NCBI RefSeq assembly: GCF_030268005.1
Contig: NZ_BRZC01000003.1
Location: forward strand, 186,001 to 250,000
Reading direction: 5' to 3'
DNA: 64,000 nt
Origin: Microbacterium arabinogalactanolyticum
Lineage (GTDB): Bacteria; Actinomycetota; Actinomycetes; Actinomycetales; Microbacteriaceae
Made by a program: the position numbers and the translations under genes. The notes under the pieces were generated by a model, which made no database searches, was not told the origin of the DNA, and saw only the letters and a list, made by a program, of their open reading frames with translations. Position 1 is the first letter of the stretch; every line of letters starts with the position of its first letter. Of this stretch, positions 51,357 through 59,770 are shown piece after piece.

Positions 51357-52682
51357 TCAGCTCCTCACTGCGCCGGCGCGCGGAACCGCGCCGGCGGACA
51401 TCTCCCCCAGCCTACGGATCTCGCGCTCGATCGCCGCGCGCATCGCGGCGGCGACATCGGCGTCGTGCCCGGTCAGGAGCCGGTCGAGCGCGTGCCCGGA
51501 TGCTCCGCTCCACCGCATCCAGGCGGCGATGGCGGATGCCGGCGCCGACGCGCTCCCGCCACTGCGCACGGCGTGCGCGAGCACGGGGACCACGCGGTGC
51601 CGCAGCTTGATCTCTCCGTCCAGCGCGATCTGCGCCAGCGCATGGCGGATGCGAGGATTCGCGAACCGGCCGCGGGTGGCGTCGACCGCCTCGTCGAGCT
51701 CGGGCCTGGGCAGTGAGCAGCTGTCCGCCGCGGCGACCCAGTACTCCTCGACCTGTTCGCGCACCGCCGGATCGGCGAAGGCGTCTGCGACGTGCTGGTG
51801 CCCTGCGAGCAGACCGCGGTAGGCCAGCAGGGAGTGCGCGCCGTTGAGGATGCGCAGCTTGCGCTGCTCATAGGGCGCGAGGTCATCGGTCAGGCGCACG
51901 CCCGCGCGCTCCCAGTCGGGACCGGTGAAGCCGCGCTCGATGATCCACTCCGAGAACGGCTCGGTGACGACGGCCGCCTCGTCGCGGATTCCGGTGGCGC
52001 GCTCCACGGCGTCGATGTCGGCCGGCACGGTGCGGGGCGTGATGCGGTCGACCATGGAGGAGCGGAAGCCGACGTTCGCGTCGATCCAGGCGGGCAGTGC
52101 GGGGTCGAGCTCGGCCGCGGCCTGCAGCACGACCGCGCGGGTGATCGCGCCGTTGCCCGGCAGGTTGTCGCAGCTGATCACGGTGAGCGGCCCGGCATCC
52201 GCTGAGCGCCTTGCGGCCAGTCCGCTGGCCAGGCGCACCGGGGCCGTGGCGAGCGCGGCATCCGCTCCGCTGCGCGCCGCGCGCAGGTCGGCGACGACCG
52301 CAGCATCCGCAAGGTCGAGGTTCCCGTGCGCGTCCGCGCGGTACCCTGCCTCGGTGACGGTCAGGGTGATGAGGCGCGTGCCTGGCGCGGCGACGCCCTG
52401 CTCCCAGGCGGGTCGGTCTGCACCGTCGTGGGCGGAGCGGACGCTGTCGATCCGCTCGAACCGGTCGCCGTCCGGCCCGCGGGTGATCAGCGTGTAGCTG
52501 CCGCCGGATGCCTGCAGCAGACGCGCCTGCTCGGGGGAGCGCCCGGTGAACGCGACGATGCTCCACGGGTCGTCGGACGTGGAGGCGAGATGCGTGTACC
52601 AAGCCTGGTGCGCCCGGTGGAACGCGCCCACGCCGAGGTGCACGATGGTCGATCCGCGGTGCCGATCCGGTCGCTCCGTCAT
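51357..52682 (-). CDS. uxuB: Mannitol dehydrogenase family protein, probable fructuronate reductase (UxuB-like), copy 2
   Basis: 441 aa. Same fold as the 40710-42089 enzyme: STIVHLGVGAFHRAHQAWYT, CDNLPGNGAITRAVVLQAA, ILNGAHSLLAYRG and GEIKLRHRVVPVL with the catalytic Lys. The start at 52682 is placed by GGGAGGG upstream; the long open frame beyond belongs to the opposite strand of uxaC. It is divergent from uxaC, which makes the substrate of UxaC, and both genes share the TGGCAAACGGTTGCCA operator, so fructuronate reductase is the best call for this copy. The LacI gene follows. Confidence 0.88.
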   Translation of the reverse strand: MTERPDRHRGSTIVHLGVGAFHRAHQAWYTHLASTSDDPWSIVAFTGRSPEQARLLQASGGSYTLITRGPDGDRFERIDSVRSAHDGADRPAWEQGVAAPGTRLITLTVTEAGYRADAHGNLDLADAAVVADLRAARSGADAALATAPVRLASGLAARRSADAGPLTVISCDNLPGNGAITRAVVLQAAAELDPALPAWIDANVGFRSSMVDRITPRTVPADIDAVERATGIRDEAAVVTEPFSEWIIERGFTGPDWERAGVRLTDDLAPYEQRKLRILNGAHSLLAYRGLLAGHQHVADAFADPAVREQVEEYWVAAADSCSLPRPELDEAVDATRGRFANPRIRHALAQIALDGEIKLRHRVVPVLAHAVRSGGSASAPASAIAAWMRWSGASGHALDRLLTGHDADVAAAMRAAIEREIRRLGEMSAGAVPRAGAVRS

Positions 52683-52700
52683 GTCCGCCCTCCCGGCGCT

Positions 52701-52751
52701 TCGAACCGTTTCGAGACGCCCGATACCCATCATAATGGCAAACGGTTGCCA
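52701..52751. promoter_or_regulatory. Divergent control region of uxuB-like and uxaC genes
   Basis: The perfect LacI-type palindrome TGGCAAACGGTTGCCA is at 52736-52751. Beside it TATGAT (minus strand, 52729-52734) is a fine -10 for the uxuB-like gene. A second palindrome TCGAACCGTTTCGA (52701-52714) lies downstream of that -10. For uxaC, TAACGT at 52769-52774 may be the -10. Confidence 0.72.
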
Positions 52752-52826
52752 ACTCGGATGATGACCGGTAACGTGCAACCAGGCGCGCGGCCCCGCCGCC
52801 GCCGTGCACGACCGCAGAAGGACCTC

Positions 52827-54242
52827 ATGCTCAGCACCAAGATGCACCCCGACCGCCTGCTTCCCGGCGATCCGTCCACCCGCGGCATCGCCCGTGAGCT
52901 CTACCGGCGGGTCGCCGACGCCCCGATCGTGTCGCCGCACGGGCACGTGCCGGCGTCGCTGCTCGCCGAGGACCGGCCCTTCGCCTCGCCGACCGAGCTG
53001 CTGCTCACCGGCGATCACTATGTGACCCGGGTGCTGCACGGCGCGGGGATCTCGCTCGGCGGAGTGCAGGCCCCCGCCGGGGAGCCCGCGGTCGACCCGC
53101 GGGAGGCCTGGCGGGTGCTCGCCGCGAACTGGCACCTGTTCCGTGCCAGCTCGGTGCAGTACTGGTTCGAGTACCAGCTCAGCGAGCTGTTCGGCATCGA
53201 CGATCGGCTCACCGCCGACACCGCGGATGCCGTGTACGACCGCATCGCCGAGCTGCTGACCGACGATGCGTATCGCCCGCGTGCGCTGTTCGAACGCTTC
53301 GGCGTCGACGTGCTCGCCACCACCGACGACCCGGCCGCCGACCTCGCCGACCATCTGGCGCTCGCCGCCGACCCGACCTTCACCGGGAGGGTGCTGCCGA
53401 CCTTCCGCGCCGACCGTGCCATGGACCCGTCCGCTCCGGGTTGGCTTCCCGCGCTGGAGCGTCTGGCCGCGGCATCCGAGATCTCCTGCGGCACGTACGC
53501 CGGCCTGCTCGAGGCGCTCCGTGCCCGCCGGGCCTGGTTCCGCGCGGCCGGCGGCACCGCGACCGACACCGGGGTGCCGGATGCCTGGGCCGTGCCGCTC
53601 CCCGCGGGCGAGGCCGAGCGCATCCACGCCGCGGGCCTGCGTGGCGAGGCGACCGCGGAGGAGGGCACCGCCTACCGGCGCGACATCCTCTACCGCCTGA
53701 TCGAGATGTCGTCGGAGGACGGCATGGTGATGCAGCTGCATCCTGGCATCCATCGCAACCACCACGTGCCCACGCTGCGGCGCTTCGGAGCCGACACCGG
53801 GCACGATCTGCCGGTGCCGATGACCTACACCGAGCCGCTGCGGCGCGCACTGAACGACTTCGGCACCGGTACGCAGCTGCGTCTGGTGCTGTTCACGGTG
53901 GACGAGACGTCGTTCTCGCGGGAACTGGCGCCGATGGCGGGCTTCTACCCCAGCGTGTACGTGGGCGCTCCCTGGTGGTTCCTCGACACCCCGGATGCCA
54001 TGGAGCGCTACCGCCGCGCGATCACCGACAGCGCCGGCTTCGCGAAGACCTCGGGCTTCATCGACGACACCCGCGCCTTCTGCTCCATCCCCGCCCGGCA
54101 CGACATGGCCCGGCGGGTGGATGCCGGCTACCTGGCGTCGCTGGTGGTCACGCACCGGCTCACCGAGGAGGATGCGGCCGAGATCGCCGACGACCTCGTG
54201 CGCCGCGTGCCCTACGAGACGTTCCGCATCCCGCGGGAGTGA
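52827..54242 (+). CDS. uxaC: Glucuronate isomerase (uronate isomerase)
   Basis: 471 aa, typical length. It interconverts D-glucuronate and D-fructuronate (also galacturonate and tagaturonate) in the cytoplasm. IVSPHGHVPASLLAEDRPFA holds the HxH metal ligands of this amidohydrolase-superfamily enzyme, MVMQLHPGIHRNHH another His region, and STCSIP-like FCSIPARHDMARRVDAGYLA comes at the end. The start at 52827 (MLSTKMHPDRLLPGD) has AGAAGGA upstream. Divergent from the fructuronate-reductase-like gene with a common LacI operator. With ManD at 30461-31699 it outlines the glucuronate to KDG route; KDG kinase and aldolase are not in this window. Confidence 0.93.
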   Translation: MLSTKMHPDRLLPGDPSTRGIARELYRRVADAPIVSPHGHVPASLLAEDRPFASPTELLLTGDHYVTRVLHGAGISLGGVQAPAGEPAVDPREAWRVLAANWHLFRASSVQYWFEYQLSELFGIDDRLTADTADAVYDRIAELLTDDAYRPRALFERFGVDVLATTDDPAADLADHLALAADPTFTGRVLPTFRADRAMDPSAPGWLPALERLAAASEISCGTYAGLLEALRARRAWFRAAGGTATDTGVPDAWAVPLPAGEAERIHAAGLRGEATAEEGTAYRRDILYRLIEMSSEDGMVMQLHPGIHRNHHVPTLRRFGADTGHDLPVPMTYTEPLRRALNDFGTGTQLRLVLFTVDETSFSRELAPMAGFYPSVYVGAPWWFLDTPDAMERYRRAITDSAGFAKTSGFIDDTRAFCSIPARHDMARRVDAGYLASLVVTHRLTEEDAAEIADDLVRRVPYETFRIPRE

Positions 54243-54281
54243 CGCCCGGCGGCGGGTCGGGGCTCTCCGCCTGTTGCAGTC

Positions 54282-54350
54282 CGGGGGCCGACACGCCACA
54301 TTTCGGACGTTTCCCGCGAATGAGTCCGTGATCTGGCGTGTCGGCCCCCG
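54282..54350. terminator. Nested hairpin between convergent genes (terminator or REP-like element)
   Basis: 17-bp perfect arms CGGGGGCCGACACGCCA (54282-54298) and its complement (54334-54350) enclose a second stem CGGAC/GTCCG (54304-54308, 54324-54328). It lies between the ends of uxaC and the membrane-protein gene on the opposite strand. The inner stem and long loop are more than a simple terminator needs. Confidence 0.65.
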
Positions 54351-54389
54351 ATCTGTGGGCGGCCGCGGCCTGTTCGGCGCGGGATCGTC

Positions 54390-55265
54390 TCAGCCGCGTG
54401 TCAGCACGTCGCCGGTCTCGATCTCTCCGTCGTAGCAGAGCCAGGCGAGCCAGGAGCGTGGGGTCATGGTCAGTGCTTGATCGATCGTCCTGTCGGGGGT
54501 GCCGCGGCGGCGCAGCGCCTCGAGTCTCGACGCCCATTCGTTGCGCTGCGCCGGTGACACGCCTTCGCTCGCGAGCGCAGCGGCCACCCGGCGCAGCCCC
54601 GCACCTGATTCACGGGACGGGGTGACTCGGCCCGACGTCGGGCCCGACCATTCCGACGGCATCCGTCGGCGTGCGAAGTCGCAGCGCAGTCCGACGGCGA
54701 TCAGCAGCACGGCGATCAGCACGGCGAAGGGCATCCAGGCGGCGAGATCCTGGCCGGTGAAGCCTCGGCTGTCGTCGACGCCGACCACGAGGCGGTACCC
54801 GATCACCCACAGGCTGATGGCCAGGATGAGCACCGTGACGGTCTCCCCGATGAGGGCGCAGGAGCGGTTCGGCACGCGCAGGAGCGCGGAGATGAGCAGC
54901 AGGAGGACGGCGATCAGGCCCGTGACCACAGCGATCCGGATGCTCAGATCGGTGTCGAGGAATCGGTTGCGCCGGGTCGGGGCATCCAGTTGCACTGCGA
55001 AGATGAGGGCGGCCGTCATCGCGATGGCCAGCAGCGTGCCCCACGCGACCGGATAGACGCGCGACCCGCGCTGCGCGGTCGCAGAGGGCGCCGATCTCCT
55101 GGGCGCCGGGGCTGCGGTCGCGAGCCAGCGCACCCGATCCGCGTTCAGCTGTCGCAGTCGTGCGACGAAGTCGCGATCCTGCAGGATGGCCACGGCATCA
55201 CGCGCGACGGCTCGCACATCCGCATCCTCGCCGATCAGGCGCACGATGTCCGGGGACCTCCTCAT
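54390..55265 (-). CDS. Hypothetical membrane protein, coupled to the zinc-finger gene
   Basis: 291 aa, family not recognised. The first 75 residues are helical and charged (RRSPDIVRLIGEDADVRAVA), followed by four hydrophobic segments (about 75-190) and a soluble C-terminal tail with RRVAAALASEGVSPAQRNEW and PRSWLAWLCYDGEIETGDV. The start at 55265 is chosen because its ATG overlaps the stop of the zinc-finger gene. The gene upstream of the window's known families hints at regulation rather than transport, but nothing further can be said. Confidence 0.7.
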   Translation of the reverse strand: MRRSPDIVRLIGEDADVRAVARDAVAILQDRDFVARLRQLNADRVRWLATAAPAPRRSAPSATAQRGSRVYPVAWGTLLAIAMTAALIFAVQLDAPTRRNRFLDTDLSIRIAVVTGLIAVLLLLISALLRVPNRSCALIGETVTVLILAISLWVIGYRLVVGVDDSRGFTGQDLAAWMPFAVLIAVLLIAVGLRCDFARRRMPSEWSGPTSGRVTPSRESGAGLRRVAAALASEGVSPAQRNEWASRLEALRRRGTPDRTIDQALTMTPRSWLAWLCYDGEIETGDVLTRG

Positions 55266-55609
55266 CCGGCCTTCTCCGCGCACGGCACGCACAGCTCCGC
55301 CGACGGCCTGACCTCCAGTCGTCCCTCCGGGATCGGCCTGCCGCACGACGCGCAGATGCCGTAGGTCCCGGCATCCCAGCGCTGCAGCGCCTCGTCGAAC
55401 TGCCGCACCTCCAGATCGGCGGCCTCCGAGAGCGCCGTCAGCCGTGACCATTCGGATGACAGGGGAACACCCTCCGGGTCGTGCTCGTCATCGTCGTTCG
55501 AGTCCAGCCGGTCGTGCACGAGTTCGGCCAGGGCGGATGCTGCGGAGGTGGCGCGAGCGACGGCATCCGCTCTCCGTGAGACGAGCGCATCGCGACTGAT
55601 CCGGCTCAT
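55262..55609 (-). CDS. DksA/TraR-type C4 zinc-finger protein
   Basis: 115 aa. The C-terminal half has GICASCGRPIPEGRLEVRPS and CVPCAEK, giving the CxxC-N16-20-CxxC zinc ribbon of the DksA/TraR family. The helical N-terminal half (RADAVARATSAASALAELVH, then acidic residues) could form the coiled-coil arm. Such proteins act on RNA polymerase in other bacteria; the actinobacterial ones are shorter. The start follows TACTGT by six bases with no ribosome site, so the message may be leaderless. It overlaps the downstream membrane-protein gene (ATGA) and is divergent from another unknown membrane protein. Confidence 0.8.
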   Translation of the reverse strand: MSRISRDALVSRRADAVARATSAASALAELVHDRLDSNDDDEHDPEGVPLSSEWSRLTALSEAADLEVRQFDEALQRWDAGTYGICASCGRPIPEGRLEVRPSAELCVPCAEKAG

Positions 55610-55646
55610 CGACTCACAGTAGCGTGAGGGATGGAGGGGAGACCCG

Positions 55647-56831
55647 ATGGCACGACGAGGCGCGGAGCTGCCGCCGACGGCGCGCATGGTGTGGTCGCGC
55701 AGCATCGCGGATGCCGTGATCGCCGCGGCCTCTGCGGGAGGGATCGGCATCGCGCTCAGCTGCGTGATCATGCTCCTCGCCGTGGTGGGCGGGGCATCCG
55801 ACGGTCTGCAGCCGATCGGTCTCAGCATCCTCGCTGTCAGTGCCGGCGCCGCCGCGCTCTTCTCGGCGATGCTCGGGCCCGCATTCGCGGCCGTGAACCT
55901 GGCGCGGATGCGCATGTATCGCGGAGCCGCACCCGGTTCGGTCCCGCTGCGCAACGCCGTCGAGTTCCGCGGGCAGGCGACCTCTTCGTCGCTGTTCCCG
56001 CTGGAGGTGACGCTGGTCTGCGTGGCAGGGGCCGGAGCGCTGGCGGCGATCGTCTCCGGGATCCTCTGGGCGCAGGAGCCGGATGCCGTCTACCGCGACG
56101 CGATGCTCTGCTGCACAGGGTTCGTCGTGCTGGCCGTGCTCGGTGTTCTGATCTGCCGCGGCATCACGCGGCACCGCCTCGCGCCCGTGCTCGCCGGCCT
56201 CCCTGCGGGGGCGGTCGGGCAGCGCGATGCGGACGAGACGATCCTGGCGGACACCCGCGAGAACCGTCGCCTGCTCGCCGCCCGCGCTCGCCGGGTGAGC
56301 ACCCCGCTCGACAACGCGCGGTCCGCGGCAGGCTGGTGCCTGGCCGCCGCCGTCGTCGGCGTCGGCGCGACGGCGCGACTCCGTCACGAACCGGCCTGGT
56401 CATGGCTCGCCATCGCCGCCGCGGTGCTCGCGGCCGTGTGCGTGGTCGCGCTGATCGTGCTGCACCTCGCCCGCTGGATCCAGCTCACTCGTCTGCCCGG
56501 CGTGCTCCGCGGGTCGCCGACCGAGGTCGAGCAGGAGCGCGGACGTTCGCTCACGCGGGACCTGCGCGATCAGATGCTGGCGACCATGATCCTGTGGTCG
56601 CTCGCGGCCTACGCGGGCATGGGGCTCGTACGAGGCGAGGACGTGGTCGCCACAAGTTCCGGAAGAACCCTCGGCCTCCTGGGAATCCTCATCCTGTGGG
56701 TCGCGGGGCTGTCGCTCCTCACCTGGCTGCGGGTGCGGCTGGAGCGCCTCGGTCCGCTCCTGCGTGAAGAGTTCGGCTACGACGTGCCGGTGCGCACGGC
56801 ATCCGGTGACTCGTCGCCAGGGCTGGTCTGA
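55647..56831 (+). CDS. Hypothetical multi-span membrane protein
   Basis: 394 aa, unknown family. Eight or so hydrophobic segments lie in pairs (about 20-50, 60-85, 115-135, 148-165, 230-262, 300-320, 330-350), separated by short basic loops. No catalytic motif was recognised. GGAGGGGAGA precedes the ATG. It is divergent from the zinc-finger gene and convergent with a TetR gene, whose 3' end it overlaps by 55 bases. Function not assigned. Confidence 0.72.
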   Translation: MARRGAELPPTARMVWSRSIADAVIAAASAGGIGIALSCVIMLLAVVGGASDGLQPIGLSILAVSAGAAALFSAMLGPAFAAVNLARMRMYRGAAPGSVPLRNAVEFRGQATSSSLFPLEVTLVCVAGAGALAAIVSGILWAQEPDAVYRDAMLCCTGFVVLAVLGVLICRGITRHRLAPVLAGLPAGAVGQRDADETILADTRENRRLLAARARRVSTPLDNARSAAGWCLAAAVVGVGATARLRHEPAWSWLAIAAAVLAAVCVVALIVLHLARWIQLTRLPGVLRGSPTEVEQERGRSLTRDLRDQMLATMILWSLAAYAGMGLVRGEDVVATSSGRTLGLLGILILWVAGLSLLTWLRVRLERLGPLLREEFGYDVPVRTASGDSSPGLV

Positions 56832-57391
56832 CCTGCTCGTTCGAGTACGGTGATCAGCCGGTCGATGATGCCTGCCATGTCGACCTCGGGCTCGATCATC
56901 CACTGCAGCTGCAGCCCGTCGGAGACGGCCTGGATGACGCGCGCGAGCGTCTCGGGGTCGAGGGCCGCGCCGGCTGCGGAGGGGACGGCGTCGGACATGA
57001 GCGCACGCAGGCGCGCGTTGCGCTCGAGGAAGTAGTCGTGCGCCGGATGCTCGGGATCGACGGCGTCCACGGCGAGCCGGGAGAACAGCTCGACCAGTCC
57101 CGGCACCTCGGTGTTGTGCCGGATGGCGCGGATGAAGCCCTCACGCGCATCCTCGCTGCCGTCCTCGGCGCGGAGGCCGTCGCGCTCGTCGCGCCGGCGC
57201 AGCACGGCGGTGAACAGCTCCTCCTTGGTGCCGAAGTAGTGCAGCAGCGCGGCCGGGGTCACGCCGACCTCGGCGGCGATGCCTCGCAGCGACGCGTTCT
57301 GGTAGCCGTCGCGGCCGATCACCTCGAGGGCGCTGTCGAGGATCTCCTCACGGCGGGCGATGCCCTTCGCGTACGAACCTCTGCGTGCCAC
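56777..57391 (-). CDS. TetR-family transcriptional regulator (second GH3 module)
   Basis: 204 aa. HTH: RREEILDSALEVIGRDGYQN and VTPAALLHYFGTKEELFTAV. The C-terminal domain shares HPAHDYFLERNARLR and SDGLQLQWMIEPEVDMAG with the other TetR at 29061-29675, so the two are close relatives. The start is GTG at 57391; TAGGCT (57398-57403) is six bases upstream with no ribosome site, a leaderless layout. Divergent from the long GH3 gene, which it likely represses. Its last 55 bases overlap the convergent membrane-protein gene. Confidence 0.9.
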   Translation of the reverse strand: MARRGSYAKGIARREEILDSALEVIGRDGYQNASLRGIAAEVGVTPAALLHYFGTKEELFTAVLRRRDERDGLRAEDGSEDAREGFIRAIRHNTEVPGLVELFSRLAVDAVDPEHPAHDYFLERNARLRALMSDAVPSAAGAALDPETLARVIQAVSDGLQLQWMIEPEVDMAGIIDRLITVLERAGQTSPGDESPDAVRTGTS

Positions 57392-57420
57392 GCCCCGAGC
57401 CTAATCCTGAACAGTGGTTG

Positions 57421-57432
57421 ATTTCCAGAAAT
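57421..57432. promoter_or_regulatory. Possible TetR operator ahead of the second GH3 gene
   Basis: ATTTCCAGAAAT is a short dyad in an AT-rich stretch in the divergent region. TATAGTTTTCG follows and may hold the -10 of the GH3 gene. Weak evidence, position only. Confidence 0.4.
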
Positions 57433-57497
57433 TGAAGGTCGTATAGTTTTCGCATGACAGCGACGTCGCCATGGACGTCCCCATGGAAGGAACCGGC

Positions 57498-59753
57498 ATG
57501 ACCGAAGCATCCGATCTCACTCTCGAGGAGAAGGCCTCGCTCACCAGCGGTGCGGACTTCTGGACCACCAAGGCGATCGAACGCCTCGGCGTGCCATCGA
57601 TCATGGTCACCGACGGCCCGCACGGCCTGCGCAAGCAGGCCGGCGCCAGCGACCACCTCGGCATCGCCGACAGCGTGCCCGCCACCTGCTTCCCACCGGC
57701 CGTCGGCATCGGCTCGTCCTTCGACCCGGAGCTGATCGAGCGCGTGGGCGCGGCGATCGGCGTCGAGGCCGCGATCGAGGACGTCGCGGTCGTGCTCGGC
57801 CCCGGCATCAACATCAAGCGCTCGCCGCTGTGCGGCCGCAATTTCGAGTACTTCTCCGAGGACCCGATCGTCTCGGGCATGCTGGGCGCGGCATCCGTCC
57901 GCGGCATCCAGTCGCAGGGCGTGGGCACCTCGCTCAAGCACTTCGCGGCCAACAACCAGGAGCACGACCGGATGCGCTCCTCGAGCGACGTCGACCCGCG
58001 TCCGCTGCGCGAGATCTACCTCCGCGGCTTCGAGCGGGTCGTCAAGGATGCCGCTCCCTGGACCGTGATGTGCTCGTACAACAAGCTCAACGGCGTGTGG
58101 ACCAGCGAGGACCCATGGCTGCTGACCAGCGTGCTGCGCGACGAGTGGGGCTTCGACGGGATGGTCGTCTCGGACTGGGGAGCCGTCAACGACCGCATCG
58201 CCGGCATCGCCGCCGGTCTCGACCTGGAGATGCCCGCCTCGGGCGGGCGGACGGATGCGCAGCTCGTCGCCGCCGTGCAGAATGGCGAGCTCGACGAGAA
58301 GGTGCTCGACGTCGCGGCGTCGCGCGCGCTGCAGCTGGTGCGCCGCGCCGGGGAGCGTCTGGCGGTCGACGGTCCCCTCGACATCGTCGCTCATCACGCG
58401 CTGGCCCGTGAGGCCGCCGGCCGCTCGATCGTGCTGCTGAAGAACGAGGGCGGCGTCCTGCCTCTCGTGCCGTCGCAGAAGGTGGCGGTGATCGGCGCCT
58501 TCGCCACCGAGCCCCGCTTCCAGGGGGCGGGCTCGTCCCTGATCAACCCGACCCGAGTGGACGCCGCGCTCGACGCGCTCCGCGAGGTCGGCGGGGATGC
58601 TGTGTCATACGCGCCCGGCTTCGCCGTCAAGGGCGGAGCGATCGCGGCATCCGGCCGTTCCGCCGACGACCTGTGCGACGAGGCGGTCGCCGCCGCGTCC
58701 GCCGCCGAGGTCGCCGTGGTCTTCCTGGGGCTGCCCGCCTCGCAGGAGTCGGAGGGCTTCGACCGCGAGCACATCGACCTCCCCGCCGAGCAGCTCGCCG
58801 TGCTGGATGCCGTGGTCGCCGCGAACCCGAACACGGTGGTCGTGCTCTCCAACGGCGGCGTGGTGGCGCTGCCCTTCGCCGACCGCGTGCCGGCGATCGT
58901 GGAGACCTGGCTGCTCGGCCAGGCCGGCGGAGGCGCGGTCGCCGATGTGCTGTACGGCGCGGTCAACCCCTCCGGCAAGCTCACCGAGACCGTGCCGGTG
59001 CGTCTGGAGGACAACCCCTCCTACGGCAACTTCCCCGGCGAGTTCGGCCACGTCCGCTACGGCGAGGGGCTGCTGGTCGGCTACCGCTGGTACGACGCGA
59101 AGGACCTGCAGGTCACCTACCCGTTCGGCCACGGCCTGTCGTACACGACGTTCGCCTACGGCGACGCCACGGCATCCGTGCGCGACGGCGACATCGTCGT
59201 GACGCTGGGGGTGACCAACACCGGCGACCGCGACGGCCGCGAGATCGTGCAGGCGTACACCTCACTGCCCGGCTCCCTCGTGCAGCGCGCCCCGCGCGAG
59301 CTCAAGGCGTTCGCGTCGGTGGCCGTCGCGGCCGGTGAGACCGTGCCGGTCGAGCTGGTCATCCGCCGAGAGGACCTGGCGTACTGGGACGTGCGGGTCG
59401 ACCGCTTCGTGGTCGAGGGCGGTGAGTACGTGATCGAGGTCGGGGCGTCCAGCCGCGACATCCGCTCCTCGGCGACGGTCGGTCTCGAGGGCGACGCGGT
59501 GCGCCTGCCGCTGGACATGAACTCCTCGATCGGCGAGGTGATGGCGCACCCGTTCGCGGGTCCCATCGTGCAGCAGGCGCTGGCGGGGCTCGCCGAGCCG
59601 CAGGATGCCGCGGGCGCCTCGATGATGGAGGGCGACGGCATGGAGAAGATGATGGCCTCGTTCCCGATCGGGCGCATCGTCGGCTTCCCCGGCATCCCGG
59701 TGACCCGCGAGCAGATCGAGCAGCTGATCGCCGGGGCGAACGCCCAGGGCTGA
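57498..59753 (+). CDS. Beta-glucosidase, glycoside hydrolase family 3 (long form)
   Basis: 751 aa, no signal peptide. GH3 N-domain: VTDGPHGLRK, LGPGINIKRSPLCGRNFEYF, SLKHFAANNQEHDRM and MVVSDWGAVNDR with the nucleophile Asp226. C-domain: SIVLLKNEGGVLPLV, LGLPASQESEGFDREHIDLP with the Glu expected as acid/base. The last 120 residues form an Fn3-like domain (YPFGHGLSYTTFAY, then VTNTGDRDGREIVQAY). The start at 57498 has GAAGGA upstream; the two upstream ATG codons lack that. Likely intracellular hydrolysis of beta-glucosides. Regulated by the divergent TetR. No transporter adjoins it, unlike the shorter GH3 module. Confidence 0.92.
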   Translation: MTEASDLTLEEKASLTSGADFWTTKAIERLGVPSIMVTDGPHGLRKQAGASDHLGIADSVPATCFPPAVGIGSSFDPELIERVGAAIGVEAAIEDVAVVLGPGINIKRSPLCGRNFEYFSEDPIVSGMLGAASVRGIQSQGVGTSLKHFAANNQEHDRMRSSSDVDPRPLREIYLRGFERVVKDAAPWTVMCSYNKLNGVWTSEDPWLLTSVLRDEWGFDGMVVSDWGAVNDRIAGIAAGLDLEMPASGGRTDAQLVAAVQNGELDEKVLDVAASRALQLVRRAGERLAVDGPLDIVAHHALAREAAGRSIVLLKNEGGVLPLVPSQKVAVIGAFATEPRFQGAGSSLINPTRVDAALDALREVGGDAVSYAPGFAVKGGAIAASGRSADDLCDEAVAAASAAEVAVVFLGLPASQESEGFDREHIDLPAEQLAVLDAVVAANPNTVVVLSNGGVVALPFADRVPAIVETWLLGQAGGGAVADVLYGAVNPSGKLTETVPVRLEDNPSYGNFPGEFGHVRYGEGLLVGYRWYDAKDLQVTYPFGHGLSYTTFAYGDATASVRDGDIVVTLGVTNTGDRDGREIVQAYTSLPGSLVQRAPRELKAFASVAVAAGETVPVELVIRREDLAYWDVRVDRFVVEGGEYVIEVGASSRDIRSSATVGLEGDAVRLPLDMNSSIGEVMAHPFAGPIVQQALAGLAEPQDAAGASMMEGDGMEKMMASFPIGRIVGFPGIPVTREQIEQLIAGANAQG

Positions 59754-59770
59754 TCGCCGCGCTCTCGTTG

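Noticed and set aside
51357..54299. 980-aa minus-strand frame
   Set aside because: Only the 3' part from 52682 to 51357 is a real protein (mannitol dehydrogenase family). The rest is antisense to uxaC, is rich in Arg/His/Gly and lacks domains.
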